Shown: positions 7,272 through 16,059, counted from the stretch's first letter. The stretch: 64,000 nucleotides of DNA from Physcousia sp015060555 (GCA_015060555.1 SUYG01000037.1:153785-217784); one strand, 5' to 3'. A program made the numbers and translations. The notes: a model not told the origin generated them from the sequence alone.

Positions 7272-10151
7272 ATGCCAATAAGAATAAATAAAGTTACCAA
7301 AGAGTTCAGCGTAGGTCTGCAGACGCTCGTGGATCTCCTGAACAAGAAGGGGTTCACTGATGTAGAGGCGAATCCCAATGCCAGCCTCAGCGACGAGCAG
7401 TACGCCGTCGTGCAGGCAGAGTTCAACAAGGAACAGAGCAAGGGACTGCGCATTCCTATACCGCAGCCCGCTGTCCGCAAGACCAAGGAGAAGAAGGAGA
7501 CCATCGTGCTCACGGAGAGCGGCGAGGCACTCCCCCTGACCGAGGTGAAGAAGCCGAAACTCGTAGGACATATCAATCTCGACAGCAAGGGAAACCCCCT
7601 GGCAGAAAGCAAGACGGAACCGGAGCCCAAGAAGACGCCAGAACCCAAGGCCGAGCCTAAGCCCGAGCCAGCCCCCGAACCCAAGGCAACAGCCGAGCCC
7701 AAGGCTGCGCCCGAGGTCAAGGCAACGCCCGAAGCTAAGGCAGCACCCGAAGTCAAGGCTGCGCCCGAAGCCAAAGCCGAGGCACCAGAGGCTGCTCCAC
7801 AAGCTCCTGTCGCAACTCACGAGAAGCCCGCAGCAGCGGAGCCGGCACGTGCCGCCGAGCCTGCGCCCAAGAAAAAGAAGGGCGTAGAGCTGGAAGAGAT
7901 AGATGGCGTCTATCGCGTCAAAGGCCCCACAGAACCGCCTCTCACCCTGAACATCAAAGGACACATCGACCTCGACTCGCTCAACCAGAGCACACGCCCC
8001 CCGCGCTCCAAAAAGCGCAAGAAAGGCGGTGCCGGCAATGAGGCCGCCGGACGCGGCAACAAGAAGAAGGGCGAACGCGTGGATATCAATGCTGAAGCTG
8101 CTAAGCAAAACCAGCAGAGCAACCAGCAGAAGAAGAACAAAGGCGGCAACCAGCAGAACCAGAACAACCAGCAGAACCAAGGCAGCGGCAAGAAGAACAA
8201 GCGCAAGAACCAGCCGAAGGAGCCCGTGCTCGTTGCAGAACAGAGCGAGGAAGAGGTAGCCAAGCAGGTGCGCGAGACGCTGGCCCGCCTGACAGCCGGT
8301 AAGAACGCCTCTTTCGGCAAGGGCGCCAAGTACCGCCGCGAGAAGCGCGAGAACATCCGCGCCGGCATGGAGGCCGAGATGGAAGAGCTGGAGAAGGAGT
8401 CAAAGATCCTGAAGCTCACCGAGTTCGTGACCGCCAACGAGCTGGCATCGATGATGAACGTGCCCGTCACACAGGTCATCGGCACCTGCATGAGCCTCGG
8501 CGTCATGGTCAGCATCAACCAGCGCATGGACAAGGAGACCATCGACCTCGTGGCCGACGAGTTCGGATTCCAGACAGAATACGTCAGCGCCGACGTCAGC
8601 GAAGCCGTGCAGGAGGAGGCCGACGATGAGGCCGATCTCGTGCCACGCGCTCCGATTGTCACCGTCATGGGTCACGTCGATCACGGTAAGACATCGCTCC
8701 TCGACTACATCCGCAAGACCAACGTCATCGCCGGTGAGGCCGGCGGCATCACGCAGCACATCGGTGCCTACAACGTGAAGCTCGACGACGGCCGCCACAT
8801 CACCTTCCTCGACACCCCAGGTCACGAGGCTTTCACCGCCATGCGTGCCCGTGGTGCTCAGGTGACGGACATCGCCATCATCATCATCGCTGCCGACGAC
8901 GACATCATGCCGCAGACGAAGGAAGCCATCAACCACGCTGTGGCTGCCGGCGTGCCCATCGTCTTCGCTATCAATAAGATTGACAAGCCTGCCGCCAACC
9001 CCGAGAAGATCAAGGAGCATCTGGCACAGATGAACTTCCTCGTCGAGGACTGGGGCGGCAAGTACCAGAGCCAGGACATTAGTGCCAAGAAGGGCATCGG
9101 CGTGCCCGAGCTGATGGAGAAGGTGCTCCTCGAAGCCGAGATGCTCGACCTGAAGGCCAACCCCAACCGCAAGGCCACGGGTTCCATCATCGAGTCATCG
9201 CTGGACAAGGGCCGCGGCTATGTCGCCACGCTCCTCTGCTCCAACGGTACGCTGAAGATGGGCGACATCCTGCTCGCTGGCACCAACTACGGCCGCATCA
9301 AGGCTATGTTCAACGAGCGCGGACAGCGCATCAAGGAGATCGGTCCGGCACAGGCCGCCACCGTCCTTGGCCTCAACGGTGCCCCGCAGGCCGGTGACGC
9401 CTTCCACGTCATGGACAGCGACCAGGAGGCCCGCGAGATAGCCAGCAAGCGCGAGCAGCTGCAGCGCGAGCAGGGCATCCGCACACAGCACCACCTCACG
9501 CTCGACGAGATCGGCCGCCGCATCGAACAGGGCGGATTCCAGGAGCTCAACGTCATCGTCAAGGGCGACGTGGACGGCTCCATCGAGGCCCTCAGCGACT
9601 CGCTCATCAAGCTCTCCACCGAGAAGATTGCCGTCAACGTCATCCACAAGGCCGTGGGTCAGATCTCCGAGAACGATGTCTCGCTGGCTGCTGCCTCCGA
9701 CGCCATCATCGTGGCTTTCCAGGTTCGTCCCTCCGCACAGGCCCGCAAGGCTGCCGAGCAGCAGGGCGTGGAGATTCGCACCTACAGCATCATCTATGAT
9801 GCCATCGAAGAGGTGAAGGAAGCCATGGAAGGTATGCTCGCCCCCGAGCTCAAGGAGGAGGTCACCGCCCAGCTCGAAGTGCGCCAGGTCTTCCACATCT
9901 CCAAGGTCGGCACCGTGGCCGGTGCCTACGTGGTGGATGGCAAGGTCAGCCGCACCAACAAAGCTCGCGTCATCCGCGACGGCATCGTCATCCACACCGG
10001 ACAGATCGACGCCCTCAAGCGCTTCAAGGACGACGTCAAGGAGGTCAGCACCAACTTCGAGTGCGGTATCTCCCTCGTCAACTACAGCGACATCCGCGAA
10101 GGCGACACCATCGAAACCTTCCAGGAGATTGAGGTCAAGGCAAAACTGTGA
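7272..10151 (+). CDS. infB: Translation initiation factor IF-2
   Basis: 959 aa. An N-terminal IF2N domain (MPIRINKVTKEFSVGLQTLV) is followed by a long Pro/Ala/Lys/Glu low-complexity linker (about 110-200, PEPKAEPKPEPAPEPK-like repeats) and an Asn/Gln/Lys-rich stretch (about 255-320). A second IF2N-like domain comes next, then the GTPase core (VTVMGHVDHGKTSLLD, about 461-476; DTPGHEAF; NKID). Domains II-IV end in the initiator-tRNA-binding part. It brings fMet-tRNA to the 30S subunit. The extended N-terminus is normal for Bacteroidetes IF-2. Confidence 0.97.
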   Translation: MPIRINKVTKEFSVGLQTLVDLLNKKGFTDVEANPNASLSDEQYAVVQAEFNKEQSKGLRIPIPQPAVRKTKEKKETIVLTESGEALPLTEVKKPKLVGHINLDSKGNPLAESKTEPEPKKTPEPKAEPKPEPAPEPKATAEPKAAPEVKATPEAKAAPEVKAAPEAKAEAPEAAPQAPVATHEKPAAAEPARAAEPAPKKKKGVELEEIDGVYRVKGPTEPPLTLNIKGHIDLDSLNQSTRPPRSKKRKKGGAGNEAAGRGNKKKGERVDINAEAAKQNQQSNQQKKNKGGNQQNQNNQQNQGSGKKNKRKNQPKEPVLVAEQSEEEVAKQVRETLARLTAGKNASFGKGAKYRREKRENIRAGMEAEMEELEKESKILKLTEFVTANELASMMNVPVTQVIGTCMSLGVMVSINQRMDKETIDLVADEFGFQTEYVSADVSEAVQEEADDEADLVPRAPIVTVMGHVDHGKTSLLDYIRKTNVIAGEAGGITQHIGAYNVKLDDGRHITFLDTPGHEAFTAMRARGAQVTDIAIIIIAADDDIMPQTKEAINHAVAAGVPIVFAINKIDKPAANPEKIKEHLAQMNFLVEDWGGKYQSQDISAKKGIGVPELMEKVLLEAEMLDLKANPNRKATGSIIESSLDKGRGYVATLLCSNGTLKMGDILLAGTNYGRIKAMFNERGQRIKEIGPAQAATVLGLNGAPQAGDAFHVMDSDQEAREIASKREQLQREQGIRTQHHLTLDEIGRRIEQGGFQELNVIVKGDVDGSIEALSDSLIKLSTEKIAVNVIHKAVGQISENDVSLAAASDAIIVAFQVRPSAQARKAAEQQGVEIRTYSIIYDAIEEVKEAMEGMLAPELKEEVTAQLEVRQVFHISKVGTVAGAYVVDGKVSRTNKARVIRDGIVIHTGQIDALKRFKDDVKEVSTNFECGISLVNYSDIREGDTIETFQEIEVKAKL

Positions 10152-10259
10152 CACGTTAACAAGTTAACAGGTTAACACGTTAACAAGTTGGTATATCACT
10201 CATCAATAGTAAACAGTGATTTTATTAACGTGTTAACGTGTTAATGTGTTAACGTGTTC
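10152..10259. repeat. GTTAAC 8-mer arrays in inverted arrangement
   Basis: 10152-10189 is a near-tandem array of GTTAACA-N octamers (four units plus a partial). 10224-10258 is an array of TTAACGTG octamers (about four units), which is close to the reverse complement. About 35 bp separate the arrays. The pair can form a long imperfect hairpin between infB and cvpA. Confidence 0.7.
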
Positions 10260-10766
10260 ATGAGCAACGCGAATGAAATGAATGGTTTCGACATACTATT
10301 TATCTTAGTGCTTCTTGCCGGCGCCTGGAAAGGATGGAGCAATGGACTGCTGAAGGAGATCTTAGGCCTCATCGGCGTCTTCGTAGGACTCTATGTAGCT
10401 CGCCTGCTCTATGAGAAGGTGGGCTTCTATTTAGCCCCCCACCTGGGTACACCGCCCGCCATCGCCAACATCATCGCCTTTGCGTTGCTGTGGATGGGCG
10501 TTCCGGTCATTCTAAGCATCATGGGAGAGCTGCTCACCAAGTTCCTGGAACTGGTGGGGCTGGACAGCATCAACCACATCGGCGGTCTCATAGTCAGCCT
10601 CGTGAAGTATGGTCTCCTGCTCGGCGTTCTCTGCAATGTCCTCGCCATCACACATCTTGTCAGCGAGGAGGCACAGCAGACCTCCACACTCTTTACCCCG
10701 CTGAAACAAAGCACCAGCATGGTCTTCGACCTCGCAGTACAACAATGGAAGAACGCAGGAAAATGA
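10260..10766 (+). CDS. cvpA: CvpA family membrane protein
   Basis: 168 aa from the ATG at 10260 (the frame is open from a GTG at 10254; an ATG at 10278 is also possible). Four hydrophobic segments: residues ~8-22 (DILFILVLLAGAWKG), 27-50, 64-85 and 102-125. The GWxxGLLKEILGLIGVFVGLYVA signature region of CvpA is evident (PF02674). In E. coli CvpA is linked to colicin V production and envelope homeostasis. Its stop overlaps the next start (ATGA at 10763), indicating translational coupling. Confidence 0.9.
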   Translation: MSNANEMNGFDILFILVLLAGAWKGWSNGLLKEILGLIGVFVGLYVARLLYEKVGFYLAPHLGTPPAIANIIAFALLWMGVPVILSIMGELLTKFLELVGLDSINHIGGLIVSLVKYGLLLGVLCNVLAITHLVSEEAQQTSTLFTPLKQSTSMVFDLAVQQWKNAGK

Positions 10767-11641
10767 AACGCCAACCGACCATGCGCTACGGCTTCATCCT
10801 CGGCGCCGTGCTCATGACGCTGGGGTTGGGACTACAGGGGGGCTTAGGTCCTGTGGAATGGGACAAATTTGCGTGGCCCGTCAACATCTATGTCTTGGCG
10901 GGCTTCCTCATCTGCATCGCCACCCTCTTCCTGCTGCGCAAGAAGGTCGCACCATTCCGCTTCCTGGGGACTTACCAAGCGGTCATCCCCACAATGGTCT
11001 ATGCCGTCGTGCTGACAATGGCCATGGGACTGACGCGGCAGGAGACGGGCGGCATCTGGCTGCACCACATGCTGACATTCTGGCCCTTCGTGCTCATCTA
11101 TGTACTGATGGCATTCATCCTTGGCATGACGATTCTCATCCAGCTGAAGAGATGGGCTGCCGCCAGCTTCTCACCTTCCTCGTTTCATTTCTCGCTTCTT
11201 CTTCACCTTGGGCTCTTTCTGGCAATGACCACCGCCACGCTGGGCAATGCCGACGTACAACACCTAAAGATGGTAGCCTTCAAGGACGCACCCGAAAGTC
11301 GTGCGCTGACAGCCGAAAACACCGTTTACAATCTTCCCCTGACCATCGAGCTCAAACGTTTTCTGCTGGACACCTATGCCGACGGCACACCCAAACGTTT
11401 TGCCTCAGAACTACAGATCCAGACGAGTTCGGGATCGCACATCAACGCCACCGTCGATGTCAACCAGCCTGTCGAAGTGGACGGCTGGAAGATATACCAA
11501 TACGGCTACGATACACAGGAAGGTGCACGTAGCCGTTATAGCATTCTGGAACTGGTGAGAGACCCTTGGCTGCCCTGGGTTTATGCAGGCATCATCATGA
11601 TGCTGGCGGGCGCCCTCTGCATGTTCCTCTTTAAAAGATAA
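10763..11641 (+). CDS. ResB-like cytochrome c biogenesis membrane protein
   Basis: 292 aa from the ATG at 10763, which overlaps the cvpA stop. Hydrophobic segments at about 9-28, 37-57, 72-92, 100-126 and 140-160, a ~100-residue extracytoplasmic part (ADVQHLKMVAFKDAP ... VDVNQPVEVDGWKIYQYGYD), and a last helix WLPWVYAGIIMMLAGALC. GWKIYQYGYD and the layout fit ResB/Ccs1, which works with CcsA to deliver and attach haem to cytochromes c. It is shorter than classic ResB. No ccsA follows: the next gene is on the opposite strand 18 bp away. Confidence 0.75.
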   Translation: MKRQPTMRYGFILGAVLMTLGLGLQGGLGPVEWDKFAWPVNIYVLAGFLICIATLFLLRKKVAPFRFLGTYQAVIPTMVYAVVLTMAMGLTRQETGGIWLHHMLTFWPFVLIYVLMAFILGMTILIQLKRWAAASFSPSSFHFSLLLHLGLFLAMTTATLGNADVQHLKMVAFKDAPESRALTAENTVYNLPLTIELKRFLLDTYADGTPKRFASELQIQTSSGSHINATVDVNQPVEVDGWKIYQYGYDTQEGARSRYSILELVRDPWLPWVYAGIIMMLAGALCMFLFKR

Positions 11642-11658
11642 GCTGTCTTGCTGCTCAA

Positions 11659-12939
11659 CTAAAACATCTTTGCCATCGCCTGCTCAAGGTCGGCAATGAT
11701 GTCGTTGACGTTCTCCAGACCTACGCTGAGACGAATGAGGTCAGGGGCAACACCTGCCTCGCGCAGCTGCTCGTCGGAGAGCTGGCGATGGGTGTGGCTG
11801 GCAGGATGCAGCACACAAGTGCGGGCATCAGCAACGTGAGTGACGATGCTGACAAAGTCCAGGTTATCCATGAACTTAATGGCATCCTCGCGCGTACCCT
11901 TCAGGCCGAAGGCGATAACGCCGCAGGAACCGTTGGGCAGGTACTTCTGCGCCAGTGCATGGTACTTGTTGCCGGGCAGACCACAGTAGTTGACCCACGC
12001 CACATGGGGATTCTTTTCCAGCCACTCGGCCACACGCTGGGCATTCTCACAGTGACGTGGCATACGCAGGTGCAGCGTCTCCAGACCCAGGTTCAACAGG
12101 AAACTGTTCTGGGGAGCAGGAATACTGCCCAGGTCGCGCATGAGCTGGGACACGAGCTTGGTGACATAAGCCATCTTGCCGAAGGCCTTGGTGTAGGTCA
12201 GGCCATGGTAGCTCTCGTCGGGGGTGGTGAGACCGGGATATTTTGCAGCCTGCTTCTCCCAGTCGAAGTTGCCGCTGTCAACGATGGCACCGCCGACCTG
12301 CGTGGCATGGCCGTCCATGTACTTGGTGGTGGAGTGCGTGACAATGTCGCAACCCCACTCGAAGGGACGACAGTTGATGGGAGTGGCGAAGGTGTTGTCC
12401 ACGATGAGGGGTACACCGTGCTTGTGAGCCATCTTGGCAAAGCGCTCAATGTCAAAGACATTACCGCCAGGATTGGAGATGGTCTCGCCGAAGAAGCACT
12501 TCGTGTTGGGACGGAAAGCGGCTTCGATGCGTTCATCGTCCCAGTCGGGATCGATGAACGTGCATTCGATGCCCAGCTTCTTCATCGTGACACCGAAGAG
12601 GTTGTAGGTGCCACCATAGATATTGTTAGAGGTGATGAAGTGATCACCAGCCTCACAGATGTTGAAGACGGCATAGAAGTTGGCAGCCTGACCGGAAGAG
12701 GTCAGCATGCAACCCACACCCCCTTCGAGGGCTGCAATCTTGGCAGCAACAGCATCGTTGGTGGGGTTCTGCAGACGTGTATAGAAATAGCCGGCCTCCT
12801 CAAGGTCGAAGAGCTTGGCCATCTGTTCGCTGGTGTCGTACTTGAAGGTAGTACTCTGGCAGATAGGCAACTGCTGGGGCTCACCCTTCGTGGGGTGCCA
12901 ACCGCCGTGGATGCAGAGCGTTTCGAGATTCTTTTTCAT
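11659..12939 (-). CDS. metY: O-acetylhomoserine sulfhydrylase (Cys/Met PLP enzyme)
   Basis: 426 aa from the ATG at 12939 (MKKNLETLCIHGGWHP); the open frame upstream runs across tRNA-Leu and is not coding. Typical type I PLP fold of the Cys/Met metabolism family: LEGGVGCMLTSSGQAA, IVDNTFATP and the PLP-lysine motif HSTTKYMDGH. Conversion of O-acetylhomoserine and sulfide to homocysteine is the usual role of this subgroup (HGGWHPTKGEPQQLPICQST). Single gene with its own spacer; metK lies elsewhere in the window (32.7 kb). No SAM riboswitch was recognised upstream. Confidence 0.9.
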   Translation of the reverse strand: MKKNLETLCIHGGWHPTKGEPQQLPICQSTTFKYDTSEQMAKLFDLEEAGYFYTRLQNPTNDAVAAKIAALEGGVGCMLTSSGQAANFYAVFNICEAGDHFITSNNIYGGTYNLFGVTMKKLGIECTFIDPDWDDERIEAAFRPNTKCFFGETISNPGGNVFDIERFAKMAHKHGVPLIVDNTFATPINCRPFEWGCDIVTHSTTKYMDGHATQVGGAIVDSGNFDWEKQAAKYPGLTTPDESYHGLTYTKAFGKMAYVTKLVSQLMRDLGSIPAPQNSFLLNLGLETLHLRMPRHCENAQRVAEWLEKNPHVAWVNYCGLPGNKYHALAQKYLPNGSCGVIAFGLKGTREDAIKFMDNLDFVSIVTHVADARTCVLHPASHTHRQLSDEQLREAGVAPDLIRLSVGLENVNDIIADLEQAMAKMF

Positions 12940-13022
12940 AAATATAATATTATGGGGCTTATGAGACCTATGGGTTTTTAAAGAAGCAGCGGAAGCTTCC
13001 TGCGAAGCCTCCGCCCTGCAAG

Positions 13023-13104
13023 TACCCAGAGCCGGGGTCGAACCGGCACGGGTTTCCCCACTGGTGTTTGAGACCAGCGCGTCTACCGATTCCGCCATCT
13101 GGGC
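13023..13104 (-). tRNA. tRNA-Leu (anticodon CAA)
   Basis: 82 nt. Acceptor stem GCCCAGA / TCTGGGT with discriminator A. Anticodon arm CTGGT-CTCAAAC-ACCAG has anticodon CAA in the loop. A short extra variable stem (GTGGGGAAACCCG region), as in class II tRNAs, and T arm GCCGG-TTCGACC-CCGGC. No CCA encoded. Confidence 0.93.
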
Positions 13105-13129
13105 GACGCACTTGCTGCTTTTGCGGCGG

Positions 13130-13163
13130 CAAAGGTAGATAAAAAATATGAGTTATGCTGCAA
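13130..13163 (-). promoter_or_regulatory. Promoter of tRNA-Leu
   Basis: On the minus strand TACCTTTG (13137-13130) is an exact TAnnTTTG -7 element 26 bp before the tRNA. A TTG lies 23 bp further upstream (13163-13161), slightly wider than the usual 19-21 bp. Confidence 0.55.
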
Positions 13164-13235
13164 AAACCTCTATTTTTTTCAACAAAGAGCCTTTATTTTC
13201 CTGTTTCTGGGTGCAAAAGAGGCGTTATCAGACTA

Positions 13236-13952
13236 TCAATGTGCGGGTGCCGGCATATAAACCCATGCGAAAACGAAGGTAGAGAAGCGCACCGTAGGGA
13301 CCTTCTCCAGCGCATCAATAGCACCAAGCATCGTAGTACCCGTGGTCATGACATCATCGACTACCATCACATGACGCTGTGCCAGGTCGCGGTCCGACTG
13401 CAAGGCGAACACGTGATCCGCATTTTCGAGACGTTGGGCAAGGGTGAAATGCGTCTGCGACTCGCGGTCATAGATGCGCCGCAGGACATCGGTGCGCACG
13501 GGGATGCCCAACTCTGAAGCCATGCCACGTGCGATGGCCTCAGCCTGGTTGAAGCCGCGAAGCAGCCTGCGCTGTTTCGTCAACGGTATGGGAACCAAGA
13601 CCTCAACGCCCTCAAACAGATTCGTGTGGCGCAACAGCTGAACGGCCGTGCGCCCCATCCATTCGCCCAGAAGATAGTGGCGCCGGAACTTGAGGCTTCT
13701 CACCAGCTCCGAGGCGACATTGCCGCGCTGATACCGCGTCAAAGCACCCATGCGCACCAGTCGCTCATGGTCCATCCACAACGCCTTGCGACGGTTAAAG
13801 TCCCAGTCTTGATTGGTCTCTAACGGCAATGATAGCTGACAGCGGGAGCACACCAGTCGTTCGCCCAAGGCCAGCCGCTCCCCGCAGCCACAACAAAGCC
13901 GCGGGAACAACAAGTCTGTCAGACTCCGAAACCATGCACGTGAAGATGCCAT
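13236..13952 (-). CDS. comF: ComF family phosphoribosyltransferase-like protein
   Basis: 238 aa from the ATG at 13952 (MASSRAWFRSLTDLLFP); the longer frame crosses tRNA-Pro. An N-terminal double zinc-finger-like CCGCG...CSRC motif, then a PRT domain with LVPIPLTKQRRLLRGFNQAE and the PRPP-loop VMVVDDVMTTGTTM. ComF proteins take part in uptake of single-stranded DNA in competent bacteria and are widespread in non-competent ones. Lies between two tRNA genes on the same strand. Confidence 0.9.
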   Translation of the reverse strand: MASSRAWFRSLTDLLFPRLCCGCGERLALGERLVCSRCQLSLPLETNQDWDFNRRKALWMDHERLVRMGALTRYQRGNVASELVRSLKFRRHYLLGEWMGRTAVQLLRHTNLFEGVEVLVPIPLTKQRRLLRGFNQAEAIARGMASELGIPVRTDVLRRIYDRESQTHFTLAQRLENADHVFALQSDRDLAQRHVMVVDDVMTTGTTMLGAIDALEKVPTVRFSTFVFAWVYMPAPAH

Positions 13953-14008
13953 ACCTCTATCATCAAAAAAGCTCCGAGCAAATGCTCGAAGCTTCTCCTT
14001 TGCAGTTG

Positions 14009-14083
14009 TCGGGATGACTAGATTCGAACTAGCGACCCCACGCCCCCCAGACGCGTACTCTAACCGGACTGAGCTACATCCCG
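14009..14083 (-). tRNA. tRNA-Pro (anticodon GGG)
   Basis: 75 nt. Acceptor CGGGATG / CATCCCG with discriminator A. D arm GCTC...GAGT. Anticodon arm CGCGT-CTGGGGG-GCGTG reading GGG. T arm CTAGT-TCGAAT-CTAG. The C-first acceptor pair is typical of bacterial tRNA-Pro. No CCA encoded. Confidence 0.93.
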
Positions 14084-14132
14084 AAACTGGGCGAAAACGT
14101 TGAAAGATGAACTCTTTTTCGTTTTGCGGGTG

Positions 14133-14163
14133 CAAAGGTAGGCGTTTTTTTTGATACGTGCAA
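14133..14163 (-). promoter_or_regulatory. Promoter of tRNA-Pro
   Basis: Minus strand: TTG (14163-14161), 20-bp spacer, TACCTTTG (14140-14133). It overlaps the aroA promoter on the other strand, so the two divergent promoters share about 14 bp. Confidence 0.65.
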
Positions 14164-14180
14164 ACTTTTTCATACTTTTG
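14150..14180 (+). promoter_or_regulatory. Promoter of aroA
   Basis: TTTG at 14150-14153, 19-bp spacer, TACTTTTG at 14173-14180, followed by a ~25-nt leader to the ATG at 14212. Confidence 0.65.
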
Positions 14181-14211
14181 TGCCGGATTTCGACATAAAA
14201 GTTGTTTTAGC

Positions 14212-15597
14212 ATGACATATCGCATTCAGAAACCCAAGAAGTTTGATGCCAATCCACAGCTGCCGGCAAGCAAAAGCATCAGCAACAGAGCCCTGGTGCT
14301 GAACGCCCTCAGCGGGGCGCCGATGGGCTATGTCAGCAATATTTCGGACTGCGATGACACCCGTGTGCTGCTGGAAGCGCTTTTCCGCTTGGACAGCGAC
14401 CGGCGCGAGGGAGCTGTCTTCCAGGAACCGCCCGTGATCAACATCGGTGCTGCCGGCACGGCCATGCGTTTCCTGACCGCACTGCTCGCCGTCACGCCTG
14501 GAACTCACATCCTGACGGGCACCGAGCGTATGTGCCATCGACCCATCGGAGTACTTGTGGAAGCGCTGCGCCAGCTGGGTGCCGAGATTGCGTATGTCGG
14601 TGAAGAGGGGTTCCCGCCCCTGCGCATCAAGGGCACAAGCCTGCGAGGCGGCACCGTAGAGCTTGCGGGAAATGTCAGCTCGCAATATATCTCAGCGTTG
14701 CTGATGATAGCGCCAACGCTGAAAGAGCAACTGACCCTGCGACTGAAGGGCGAAGTGGTGAGCCGTCCCTATATAGGTATGACGCTGGCGATGATGAAGG
14801 ACTTCGGCGCCGAGGCACGTTGGAAAGGGAAGAACGCGATTGTCGTGGAGCCACAGCCCTACAGCCCGACACCCTATGCTGTCGAGGCAGACTGGAGTGC
14901 GGCCTCGTACTGGTACGAGATGTTCCTGCTCAGTGGCAGCCGCAACAGTGCATTCTCACTTCGCGGCCTCTTTGCCAATAGCCTACAGGGCGACAGCGCA
15001 GTGCAGGAGATGTTCAAGAAGTTGTCGGTGGAAACCGTCTGTATGCCTGCCATGATGGGCAACGAGCCTATGGCGATGCTCATCCGCCGTGGACGTCTGC
15101 CCAAGCGTTTTGAGTGGGACTTCACGAAGACACCCGATCTGGCTCAGACGCTGGTGGTCACCTGTGCCATGATGGGCGTTGCTTTTCGCTTCACCGGCCT
15201 GCAAAGCCTGCGCATCAAGGAGACCGACCGCATCGCTGCCCTGCAGACAGAACTCGCGAAGCTGGGTGTGCGCGTGGAAGTGGAGGGCGACAGCATCATG
15301 CAGTGGAAAGGCCCTGAAGCACAGCCTGCAGGCGAGATTCCTTACCTGCAGCCCCTGCCCGACACAGCCATCGACACCTATGAGGACCACCGCATGGCAA
15401 TGGCTTTTGCGCCTGCCGCCCTCGTGCTGGGAAGCATCGACATCAACCATCCCGAAGTGGTGTCGAAGTCATACCCCGGATTTTGGGAAGAGTTGGAGAA
15501 GGTGGGGGTAAGACCCACCCCCCTGCCCCTCCCGTTAGGGAGGGGAGAGCCTGCGGAGAGTGGGAGAGAAAGGTCGGAAAGTCGGAATTCGAAATAA
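14212..15597 (+). CDS. aroA: 3-phosphoshikimate 1-carboxyvinyltransferase (EPSP synthase)
   Basis: 461 aa from the ATG at 14212. Forms EPSP from shikimate-3-phosphate and PEP in aromatic amino acid synthesis. Motifs: ASKSISNRALVLNAL, GAAGTAMRFLTALLAV, CHRPIGVLVEAL, DWSAASYWYEM, LRIKETDRIAAL and DHRMAMAFAP. The family normally ends near FWEELEKVGV. Here the frame continues about 28 residues more (RPTPLPLPLGRGEPAESG ...) through the left arm of the inverted-repeat element at 15512-15689. The catalytic core looks intact, so the tail is probably tolerated. Confidence 0.95.
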   Translation: MTYRIQKPKKFDANPQLPASKSISNRALVLNALSGAPMGYVSNISDCDDTRVLLEALFRLDSDRREGAVFQEPPVINIGAAGTAMRFLTALLAVTPGTHILTGTERMCHRPIGVLVEALRQLGAEIAYVGEEGFPPLRIKGTSLRGGTVELAGNVSSQYISALLMIAPTLKEQLTLRLKGEVVSRPYIGMTLAMMKDFGAEARWKGKNAIVVEPQPYSPTPYAVEADWSAASYWYEMFLLSGSRNSAFSLRGLFANSLQGDSAVQEMFKKLSVETVCMPAMMGNEPMAMLIRRGRLPKRFEWDFTKTPDLAQTLVVTCAMMGVAFRFTGLQSLRIKETDRIAALQTELAKLGVRVEVEGDSIMQWKGPEAQPAGEIPYLQPLPDTAIDTYEDHRMAMAFAPAALVLGSIDINHPEVVSKSYPGFWEELEKVGVRPTPLPLPLGRGEPAESGRERSESRNSK

Positions 15598-15689
15598 CGG
15601 AATAACGGAATAACGAAGAATCTTATGTCCAATAAAACTACATCGCGCCAGCCTCTCCCCTCCCTCACGGGAGGGGTCGGGGGTGGGTC
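15512..15689. repeat. MITE-like inverted-repeat element, copy A
   Basis: About 178 bp. The left arm (15512-15556, core CCCCTCCCGTTAGGGAGGGG) is inversely repeated as the right arm (about 15646-15689, core CCCCTCCCTCACGGGAGGGG). Each core is itself a hairpin. Between the arms are AATAACGG words and an in-frame ATG (15625). The left arm is translated as the AroA tail and the right arm as the N-terminus of the next protein. Same layout as 19008-19249. No transposase inside. Confidence 0.8.
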
Positions 15690-15993
15690 ATCGGTGAGTG
15701 GGTCTGCTGAGTCCTTCATCTGCTGCGGCCAACACGCCGTTTGCGAGAAAGAGCTGCTGATGAAGGCGGCAGGCGAGCCCATCGAGTACTTCGATGACGA
15801 AGAGCTGGACCGCTTCCAAGGTCGCCGCGCCGACAGCTACACCGAGGCCGAGGAAGAGGAGTTCCGCGAGGTGCTCTACACCACGCTCACACGCGAGGTG
15901 GGCGATTGGATGCGCAGCCTGCAGCTGCGAGGCATCGAGCTGCCCGAATCGCTGAGAGATGAGGCGGTGATGCTGATGGAGAGTGAAAAATGA
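15625..15993 (+). CDS. Small conserved Bacteroidetes protein, unknown function
   Basis: 122 aa. From about residue 31 (FICCGQHAVCEKELLM ... EYFDDEELDRFQGR ... EEFREVLYTTLTREV ... WMRSLQLRGIELPESL) it matches a short conserved protein family I recognise from Bacteroidetes genomes, about 80-90 aa, without assigned function. The first ~22 residues (MSNKTTSRQPLPSLTGGVGG and on) are encoded by the inverted-repeat element. A GTG at codon 24 is the only near alternative start. The C-terminal MESEK and stop lie in another spacer word array (15985-16015). Precedes porW by 66 bp. Confidence 0.7.
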   Translation: MSNKTTSRQPLPSLTGGVGGGSSVSGSAESFICCGQHAVCEKELLMKAAGEPIEYFDDEELDRFQGRRADSYTEAEEEEFREVLYTTLTREVGDWMRSLQLRGIELPESLRDEAVMLMESEK

Positions 15994-16059
15994 CGAATGA
16001 CGAATGACGAATGATGTGTCCTGAATAATAAAAAGGCCAGGTTGAACGTTCTATAAGAA

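Noticed and set aside
12940..13098. N-terminal extension of the sulfhydrylase frame
   Set aside because: It runs through tRNA-Leu; the conserved protein starts at 12939.
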